The translations under genes were made by a program, and so were the position numbers. Below, piece after piece: positions 38,636 to 43,749 of a DNA stretch of 43,749 nt; the first letter of the stretch is position 1; each line of letters starts with the position of its first letter. This stretch comes from Pseudomonadota bacterium (GTDB taxonomy: Bacteria > Pseudomonadota > Alphaproteobacteria > Sphingomonadales > Sphingomonadaceae). Location of the stretch: contig JAFABD010000253.1 in NCBI GenBank assembly GCA_023426225.1, positions 1 to 43,749 on the forward strand, read 5' to 3'. The notes under the pieces were generated by a model. That model had not been told where the DNA came from. It saw only the letters and a program-made list of their open reading frames with translations, and ran no database searches.

Positions 38636-39486
38636 CGGCGACCGGAACGGCCCCTGAAACGCCCCCGGAAACGGTTGTCGACGCGGCGCGTAGCCCCGAC
38701 GACGATGTGCTGATCCGCGTGCGCGGGCTGCGCAACGGCTTCGGCGAACAGATCGTGCATGACGGGCTCGACCTCGACGTGCGCCGGGGCGAGATCCTCG
38801 GCGTGGTCGGCGGCTCGGGCACCGGCAAGTCGGTGCTGATGCGCTCGATCATCGGGTTGCAGATGCCGCTCGCGGGCGAGATCGAGGTGTTCGGCGAGGA
38901 TACCGTCGGCAAGCTCGCGACCGAGGCGGTCGAGGTGCGCAAGCGCTGGGGCGTGCTGTTCCAGGGCGGCGCGCTGTTCTCGACGCTCACCGTCGCCGAA
39001 AATGTTCAGGTGCCGATCAAGGAATTCTATCCCGGTATCGACCCGGTGCTGCTCGAGGAAATTGCCGCCTACAAGGTGGTGATGACCGGCCTGCCCCCCA
39101 ATGCCGGTCCCAAATACCCGGCCGAGCTGTCGGGCGGCATGCGCAAGCGTGCCGGTCTGGCGCGCGCGCTCGCGCTCGATCCCGAACTGCTGTTCCTCGA
39201 CGAGCCCACCGCCGGGCTCGACCCGATCGGCGCGGCGGCGTTCGACGAACTAATCGCGTCGCTGCAAAAGACGCTTGGGCTCACCGTGTTCCTGATAACG
39301 CACGATCTCGACACGCTCTATGCGATTTGCGACCGCGTCGCGGTGCTCGCCGACCGGCGCGTGATCGCGGTGGGAACGATCGACGAGCTGCTCGCTTCGG
39401 ATCACCCATGGATCCAGGAATATTTCAACGGACCGCGCGGACGCGCCGCGGTCAGCACCGCGCACGCCGCGCAACCGCGAAAATGA
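38632..39486 (+). CDS. mlaF: Mla-type ABC transporter ATP-binding protein
   Basis: Cytoplasmic ATPase that drives the MlaE permease. The 284-aa protein has Walker A GGSGTGKS (residues 60-67), Q-loop LFQGGALFSTLTVAENV, the ABC signature LSGGMRKRAGLARAL, Walker B LLFLDEPTAGLDP, and the switch His in FLITHDLDT. The FQGGALFS and SGGMRKR forms are characteristic of the Mla/Ttg2A ATPase subgroup. The N-terminal about 22 residues are a Pro/Thr-rich extension. The ATG overlaps the mlaE stop, and mlaD begins 8 nt after its stop. Confidence 0.95.
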   Translation: MTATGTAPETPPETVVDAARSPDDDVLIRVRGLRNGFGEQIVHDGLDLDVRRGEILGVVGGSGTGKSVLMRSIIGLQMPLAGEIEVFGEDTVGKLATEAVEVRKRWGVLFQGGALFSTLTVAENVQVPIKEFYPGIDPVLLEEIAAYKVVMTGLPPNAGPKYPAELSGGMRKRAGLARALALDPELLFLDEPTAGLDPIGAAAFDELIASLQKTLGLTVFLITHDLDTLYAICDRVAVLADRRVIAVGTIDELLASDHPWIQEYFNGPRGRAAVSTAHAAQPRK

Positions 39487-39493
39487 GGCCCTG

Positions 39494-40459
39494 ATGGAAA
39501 CCCGATCCAACCATGTGCTCGTGGGCGCCGTCGTGCTGATCCTGCTCGGCGTGCTTGCGCTGTTCATCGTATGGCTCGCGCGGCTGGGCGGCGGCAACGA
39601 GCGCGAATACGACATTTTCTACAAACAGTCGGTCGACGGGCTCAATCCCGGCTCGGCGGTCACCTTCTCCGGCGTCCCCTCCGGCCAGGTCAAGGAAATC
39701 GCCTTCTGGCAGCCCGATCCCAGCCTGGTGCGCGTCCGCATCACCGTGAAGCCCGAAGTGCCGATCCTCGAAGGTACCACCGCGTCGATCCAGGGCAGCT
39801 TCACCGGCCCCAGCACGGTCCAGCTCGACGGCGCGATGAAGGGGGCGCCGCCCATCCTGTGCCCGGCGGAAAATCCGCGCGCGGCCTGCCCGCTCGGCGT
39901 ACCCGTCATCCCCACCAAGCAGGGCGGGCTCGGCGCGCTGCTCAGTTCGGCGCCGAAGCTGCTCGAACGGCTGACGACGCTTACCGAACGCCTCGGCGAC
40001 CTGCTCGACGACCGCAACCGCAATTCGATCGCGGGCATCCTCGCCAACACCAACCGGCTGACCAAGGCGCTCGCCGATCGCGGCCCCGAAATCGCCGCCA
40101 CGCTCGCCGAGACGCGCGTGACGATTCAGAAGGCAGGCGTCGCCGCCGAACAGATCGGCCAGCTTGCCCAGAGCACCAATGGCGTCGTCCAGGAGGATCT
40201 GCGCCCGACGATCGCCAATCTCAACCGCACGATTACCGCGGCGCGCAGCAGCATGGAAACGCTCGACGCCGCGATCGGCGATGCGCGGCCCGGGCTCCAG
40301 GCCTTCTCCAAAAAGACGATTCCGGAGGTCGGCCAACTCGTCCAGGATCTGCGCGACATGTCGCAGGCGCTGTCCTCGGTCGCCGAAAAGATCGATCGCA
40401 ACGGCGCCGTCGGGCTGATCGGCGGGCCGCGCCTGCCCGACTACAAACCCAGGAAGTGA
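39494..40459 (+). CDS. mlaD: MlaD-type MCE-domain substrate-binding protein
   Basis: Membrane-anchored periplasmic lipid-binding subunit. The 321-aa protein has one N-terminal membrane helix (VLVGAVVLILLGVLALFIVWLA, about 8-29), the MCE domain (about 37-125) with VDGLNPGSAVTFSGVPSGQVKEIAF and the lipid-tunnel segment. A long helical/coiled region (about 150-300) follows, with many hydrophobic heptads, ending in GPRLPDYKPRK. The length is greater than E. coli MlaD (183 aa) and resembles the longer MCE proteins of alphaproteobacteria. GAGG 5 nt before the ATG fixes the start. Confidence 0.93.
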   Translation: METRSNHVLVGAVVLILLGVLALFIVWLARLGGGNEREYDIFYKQSVDGLNPGSAVTFSGVPSGQVKEIAFWQPDPSLVRVRITVKPEVPILEGTTASIQGSFTGPSTVQLDGAMKGAPPILCPAENPRAACPLGVPVIPTKQGGLGALLSSAPKLLERLTTLTERLGDLLDDRNRNSIAGILANTNRLTKALADRGPEIAATLAETRVTIQKAGVAAEQIGQLAQSTNGVVQEDLRPTIANLNRTITAARSSMETLDAAIGDARPGLQAFSKKTIPEVGQLVQDLRDMSQALSSVAEKIDRNGAVGLIGGPRLPDYKPRK

Positions 40460-40467
40460 GAGGCCCG

Positions 40468-41055
40468 ATGAACAAGCTTGCTCTGCTCGCGCCGACGGCG
40501 GCGCTCGCGCTCGGCGGGTGCATCTCGCTGGGCGCCAAGCCGCCCAAGTCGCTGCTCACGCTCACCAGTGCCACCAGCGTGCCCGTCGGCCAGCCGCAAA
40601 GCTCGGCCAAGGCGGAAACGATCACCATCGCCGTCCCCTGGGTACCCCAGGAGCTGGCGACGGGGCGCATCCCCGTCCATTCGGGCACGGTCGCCGTCGC
40701 CTATGTCAAGGACGCGCAATGGGTCGAACAGCCGTCGCGGCTATTCGCGCGGATGCTCGCCGATACCGTTACCGCCCGCACCGGCCGCGTCGTGCTCAGC
40801 AACCGCCAGTCGCAGATCGACCCCGGCGCCCAGCTCACCGGCGAGTTGCGCCGCTTCGGCGTCGATGCTGAAACGAGCGAGGCGGTCGTCACCTTCGACG
40901 CCGCGCTGATGCGCGGGCCCGAGGCGGTTTTCGAAAAGCAGCGGTTCGAAGCACGGGTCAAGGTCGCGCGGATCGACGCCACCTCGGTCGGCGCCGCGCT
41001 CGGCACCGCCGCCAATCAGGTCGCGGTCCAGATCGCCGACTGGGTCGGCCGCTGA
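40468..41055 (+). CDS. ABC-type transport auxiliary lipoprotein (PqiC/DUF330-like)
   Basis: A 195-aa lipoprotein that accompanies MCE transporters. The N-terminal signal ends in a lipobox LALGGC with the lipidated Cys at residue 18; the residue after the Cys is Ile, not Asp, consistent with outer-membrane sorting. The body matches the ABC-type transport auxiliary (PqiC-like) fold: VPWVPQELATGRIPV, VAYVKDAQWVEQPSRLFARMLADTV, and LTGELRRFGVDAE. The ATG at 40468 follows GAGAGG. It starts 8 nt after mlaD and ends the operon. The much longer frame running back through mlaD is a shadow. No mlaC or mlaA gene lies in the window. Confidence 0.88.
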   Translation: MNKLALLAPTAALALGGCISLGAKPPKSLLTLTSATSVPVGQPQSSAKAETITIAVPWVPQELATGRIPVHSGTVAVAYVKDAQWVEQPSRLFARMLADTVTARTGRVVLSNRQSQIDPGAQLTGELRRFGVDAETSEAVVTFDAALMRGPEAVFEKQRFEARVKVARIDATSVGAALGTAANQVAVQIADWVGR

Positions 41056-41063
41056 TCGAGACA

Positions 41064-41086
41064 GGGGCGGCCATTCGGTCCGCCCC
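41064..41086 (+). terminator. hairpin after the Mla-type operon
   Basis: GGGGCGG and CCGCCCC pair around a 9-nt loop whose CC/GG can extend the stem. It lies 8 nt after the lipoprotein stop. It is very GC-rich with no T-tract, so it is a plausible transcript end or 3' stabiliser. Confidence 0.5.
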
Positions 41087-41558
41087 CGTCCCCCGCCGCC
41101 CTCTGAAGCCTCGTCGCCATCCACCGCATCCGCACCGCAGGGCTGTCGCCGCATCGCTGATCCCTACGCGCGGCACAGAGCTACCGGCTCGCGACCTAGG
41201 CTGAGCACGTCGGCCCGCATGCGGCCTCCCGACCTGGGCTCCGCCGTCCATCGTCCGAGCTACAGGACGTTCGTCGCGGCGGCGATCCCGGCCTCGGCTG
41301 CCCCTCGGTGCGCCGCAGCCGAGTGCGGACACCGCCCCCGGCCCCGCCGGGCCCGGCGTTCGCTGTGTTCGGCGTAATCGCGGGAATCGACGCTTCGTGG
41401 GCCACCGCGCCGCCGCCACGCTCGCAGCCAGGAGTGCCGACCCGGTCGGCTACCTCAGGGTGCGGGGCACGGCCCGCGCCGACCGCCGCCCGCCGACCGC
41501 CCGCCCTGCCCGCAAGACCGACGGCTCTGCCCCCGCGCGAGGCGTCAGCCCCGACGGT
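41087..41558. other. GC-rich spacer without a supportable gene
   Basis: This 472-nt stretch between the lipid-transport operon and the cyclophilin gene has open frames on both strands, but all are Pro/Arg/Ala-rich, lack recognisable motifs or ribosome sites, and extend as shadows into neighbours. One perfect 9-bp inverted repeat is visible: CTCGGCTGC (41293-41301) with GCAGCCGAG (41315-41323). It could be an untranslated region, a decayed gene or a regulatory RNA; I cannot distinguish these. Confidence 0.5.
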
Positions 41559-42497
41559 TCAGGAGGGCATCCGCCGCACCGGCGGCAGCGCGTTGCAGAT
41601 GTCGGTGCCGCCCGCCGGCACGGTGAAGAAGGGCGGCTTGCGGTTCTCGCGCTCACGCAGCCAGCTCAGGAACGCGGGCGTATCGGTCGCGCGCACCTGG
41701 AAATGCGGGCGTTCGTCCTCGGGCAACTGGCTCGCCAGCCGCGCCGACAGGATGGGGGTGCGCTCGCCGGGGGTTTCATACACACCCATCGCGCCGGTAC
41801 CGCGCGGCAGGCTCGACAGCCACTGCATCCCCTCGATCACGCGGCCGACGACGGCGATGTTGCGGTCGAGATGGCGCGGTGAATGGCCAATCACCGTGTA
41901 GAGTTCGGCGCCGCTGCCCGTGCTCGGTGCCATGTCGCGCGCGACACCCACCATGCCATAGCAATGCGGCAGCCAGCTCGCATTGCCGTCGCCGGCCACC
42001 GCCCAGCCGTCGGCAGTATAGCCGACGCGCGCGGCATAGGGGTCGGGCCGCGTAAGCGGGTTCGATGCCGCGATGCCCCGCGTCTCATATTCGGCGGGCG
42101 GGTTGGCGATCACCATCGGCGGCAACGGCTTGCGCTCGGTTGCGTCGCCCCATTGCGCGACATAATTGTCCTGGACGCGATAGACGCTGGTGCCATCCCA
42201 CCAACGCGCGTCGGCGAACTTGCGGATATTGGCGATGTGCGCCGGGGCAAAGCGCGGCGCGAGCCGGATCACCACCTGTCGACCGCCGCGCAGCGTAAAC
42301 ACCAGGATCTCGTCGTCGGGGATTGTGCGCCAGTCGGCATCGACATCGGCCGCTGGCGCGCCCGCGGCAGGTGCGGGCGCCGCCTGCCCCGGCAAGCCGC
42401 CGCGCGCGATGACGGCATCGGTGACAAACGGCGCGGCAAGCGCAGCGAGGGCAAGCGCGGACGCCGCGGCGGCGCGCAGGAACATACAAGCGGTCAT
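41559..42497 (-). CDS. periplasmic cyclophilin-type peptidylprolyl isomerase
   Basis: Predicted exported cis-trans prolyl isomerase of 312 aa. The N-terminus is a signal peptide (FLRAAAASALALAALAAPFV). A Pro/Ala linker (about 36-50) is followed by the cyclophilin domain: VIRLAPRFAPAHIANIRKFADARWWDGTSVYRVQDNYVAQWGD, with the canonical N-terminal half. The core HCYGMVGVARD and IGHSPRHLDRNIAVVGRVIEGM then match the cyclophilin beta strands. The insert between them (about 120-170) is longer than in small cyclophilins such as PpiA, and the second half departs from the consensus, so catalytic activity is likely but not assured. Starts at 42497 or 42485 are both possible. It is isolated between the spacer and the tRNA gene. 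Confidence 0.85.
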   Translation of the reverse strand: MTACMFLRAAAASALALAALAAPFVTDAVIARGGLPGQAAPAPAAGAPAADVDADWRTIPDDEILVFTLRGGRQVVIRLAPRFAPAHIANIRKFADARWWDGTSVYRVQDNYVAQWGDATERKPLPPMVIANPPAEYETRGIAASNPLTRPDPYAARVGYTADGWAVAGDGNASWLPHCYGMVGVARDMAPSTGSGAELYTVIGHSPRHLDRNIAVVGRVIEGMQWLSSLPRGTGAMGVYETPGERTPILSARLASQLPEDERPHFQVRATDTPAFLSWLRERENRKPPFFTVPAGGTDICNALPPVRRMPS

Positions 42498-42575
42498 ACC
42501 CGTCAGCTTGGCACGCCCGACCCGGCTTGCCTAGCCCGCCGACACAGGGTAGGGCAGCGCGCTTCCAGCGCATGC

Positions 42576-42666
42576 GGAGCGGTGGCCGAGTGGTCGAAGG
42601 CGCTCGCCTGGAAAGTGAGTATACGGCAAAACCGTATCGAGGGTTCGAATCCCTCCCGCTCCGCCA
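42576..42666 (+). tRNA. tRNA-Ser (anticodon GGA)
   Basis: The acceptor stem GGAGCGG (42576-42582) pairs with CCGCTCC (42656-42662). The anticodon arm is CTCGC-CTGGAAA-GTGAG, giving anticodon GGA, which reads UCC/UCU serine codons. A long variable arm, ATACGG-CAAA-CCGTAT, marks a class II tRNA, and the T arm is GAGGG-TTCGAAT-CCCTC. G is the discriminator base and CCA is encoded. An AT-rich patch with a GATTGA/TCAATC hairpin (42680-42697) follows and may end the transcript. Confidence 0.97.
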
Positions 42667-42761
42667 AACCTCTTGATTTGATTGATATTTTTCAATCGCG
42701 GCCGTGTTTCCCATACCCCCCCGCCGGGCTGCGTGTCCCGCCGCCACCTCCGCTCTCCCGC

Positions 42762-43749
42762 TCAGAAATCGGCCCCGAGCGACAGCGCCGGCCCCGATCC
42801 CGGGCGTACCTGCCCCGCCACCCGCTGTCGCCAGTCGAGCGCGGCCCGCAGATTCTGCCCGCGCACCGGAATCACCGTGATCAGCGTCGGGCCGACATCC
42901 AGCCTTTGCCCGTCGCGCTGCGCCGCGCCCCAGGCACCCACGCCCACCGCCCAGCGGCTGCGCCCGCCCTTGCCGATACCGTGCAGCACGCGCACCGCGC
43001 CATCCGCATAGGCTTCGGTTTCGCCGCGATTGAGCACCCCCGCCTGGCCATATCCCTCGACCCGCACCGCTCCCACGCGCTGCTCGCCCCCCGCGATCAC
43101 GCCCACGCCGGGGCCGCCGGGCTGCCCGGCAAGTCCCATCCTTTGTTCGGCGACCAGCCGTACCGGAAGACGCGTCGGCTGCCATTCCGCCCCCACGGCC
43201 AGTTCGCCGCCCCGCCCGACCATCGGCGCATCGACGCGCCCGAACAGCGCGACCCGTGCACGCGACACTGGGCTCCAGGCGATGCGCGCGCCTGCCTGGC
43301 TTCCGCCCAGTTGCGCCGCCACCGGTCCGGCGCCGATCCCCGTACCCGGCCGCGCGATGACCCAGCCGCTGACTCGCCAGCGCGGCGCGAGCGGCATCAT
43401 CCGTTGCGGCGGCGGCGCCTGCTGTCCCACCACCGCCGCAGGAGCGCCAGTCCCCGGCGCGGGCAGCGCCGCCGCGATCGGCACCGTCGCGGACGTTGCC
43501 GACGGGACCCAATGCGTCGGGTCGCCCTCCGTGACCGTGCCCTCCGGCAGCGACCACGCGATCATCGGCACCTGGAGCGGTGCGCCGTGCCCTGCGCCGG
43601 CCGCAATCGCCCCGCGCGCGCCGGTTCGCACCGGTACGGCAACGGGAACAGGCACCAGCCGCAATCCCGCCAGAAGCGGCGTCAGATCGAGCCCGCACGA
43701 CGCCGGCGCCGGTTCCGGTGCCGCCGGGGGGACCGGTGGGGCCGCCGAC
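42762..43749 (-). CDS. probable outer-membrane beta-barrel protein, C-terminal part (partial)
   Basis: The frame is open to the window edge, so the N-terminus is missing; at least 328 residues are visible. The visible start is Pro/Ala-rich (PPVPPAAPEPAPASCG), a linker-like region. After about residue 120 the sequence alternates polar and hydrophobic residues in short blocks with many Gly, for example RVALFGRVDAPMV, GELAVGAEWQPTRL, AYADGAVRVLHG and LRAALDWRQRVAG, and ends GPALSLGADF. A terminal Phe and this strand pattern suggest an outer-membrane barrel, as at the C-terminus of BcsC- or NfrA-like proteins. I cannot name the family. A TTG at 43664 is an internal start candidate only if the gene is short. 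Confidence 0.65.
   Translation of the reverse strand, partial: SAAPPVPPAAPEPAPASCGLDLTPLLAGLRLVPVPVAVPVRTGARGAIAAGAGHGAPLQVPMIAWSLPEGTVTEGDPTHWVPSATSATVPIAAALPAPGTGAPAAVVGQQAPPPQRMMPLAPRWRVSGWVIARPGTGIGAGPVAAQLGGSQAGARIAWSPVSRARVALFGRVDAPMVGRGGELAVGAEWQPTRLPVRLVAEQRMGLAGQPGGPGVGVIAGGEQRVGAVRVEGYGQAGVLNRGETEAYADGAVRVLHGIGKGGRSRWAVGVGAWGAAQRDGQRLDVGPTLITVIPVRGQNLRAALDWRQRVAGQVRPGSGPALSLGADF

Noticed and set aside
39571..40467. 494-aa frame ending in the auxiliary lipoprotein
   Set aside because: The first about 300 residues are Arg-rich shadow of mlaD; the lipobox signal peptide starts at 40468.
41308..41901. 197-codon plus-strand frame in the spacer and across the cyclophilin gene
   Set aside because: Pro/Arg-rich and half of it antisense to a recognised gene; no ribosome site.
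42576..42700. tRNA-Ser followed by an AT-rich patch as a possible integration site
   Set aside because: No integrase, direct repeat of the tRNA 3' end or island-like genes are visible in the window.
1..43749. CRISPR arrays, insertion sequences, prophage or defence islands
   Set aside because: No regularly spaced direct repeats, transposase, integrase, phage structural or recognisable defence genes were seen on either strand.

Overview
The window is a stretch of GC-rich chromosome that reads as core genome of an alphaproteobacterium, most likely a sphingomonad (Sphingomonas or a close relative). This is inferred from recognised protein families and gene order, not from a database search. Pointers are the alphaproteobacteria-specific cell-cycle regulator SciP (DUF1153), a two-gene Ku/LigD end-joining locus, a STAS-MlaE lipid transporter operon, strong G/C third-position bias, and frequent GTG/TTG starts with 4-nt stop/start overlaps. 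I see no phage, transposase, integrase, CRISPR array or other mobile element. One tRNA gene is present.

Layout. 1-5.7 kb: gor and pgi (minus), then lepB-rnc-era (plus); rnc appears to start at a CTG codon overlapping the lepB stop. 5.7-9.5 kb: a TonB-dependent receptor followed 2 nt later by a di-heme cytochrome c peroxidase/MauG-type protein, behind a good Fur-box match. 9.5-12 kb: a small hypothetical protein, an NAD(P)-binding protein divergent from an HxlR regulator with an inverted-repeat operator between them, and a fumarylacetoacetase-type hydrolase. 12.1-16.6 kb: a 991-aa hybrid histidine kinase and purA, whose leader can fold in two mutually exclusive ways. 16.6-21.6 kb: a secreted Thr/Ser/Pro-rich protein, then a tight minus-strand operon dnaJ-like / yihY-like / fabI / GNAT / aroC in which the last three junctions are all GTGA overlaps. 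21.7-25.1 kb: ku-ligD. 25.2-27.5 kb: pdxH / CDF metal exporter / PhzF-like isomerase with 4-nt overlaps. 27.5-30 kb: mnmA, a doubtful small ORF, sciP and a GlsB/YeaQ-type membrane protein. 30-35.4 kb: a SIMPL-domain periplasmic protein divergent from an RND efflux pair (membrane fusion protein plus 1050-aa pump) preceded by a structured leader with its own terminator. 35.5-41.1 kb: a DUF445 protein, a HAD phosphatase, and a four-gene Mla/Pqi-like lipid transport operon. 41.1-43.7 kb: a GC-rich spacer, a periplasmic cyclophilin, tRNA-Ser(GGA), and the C-terminal part of a probable outer-membrane beta-barrel protein that runs off the window.

How the genes work together. Most are housekeeping: central metabolism (pgi, purA, aroC, fabI, pdxH), RNA and ribosome maturation (rnc, era, mnmA), protein export and folding (lepB, dnaJ-like, cyclophilin) and envelope maintenance (RND pump, Mla-type transporter, YihY-like protein). 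The adaptive pieces are the iron-linked receptor/peroxidase operon, the HxlR switch, the hybrid kinase, and Ku/LigD repair. I found no clearly novel multi-gene system. The observations most worth testing are RNA- or operator-level: the CTG start of rnc, the alternative folds ahead of purA, the terminator-bearing leader ahead of the RND operon, and the inverted repeats at the HxlR and ku/pdxH promoters.
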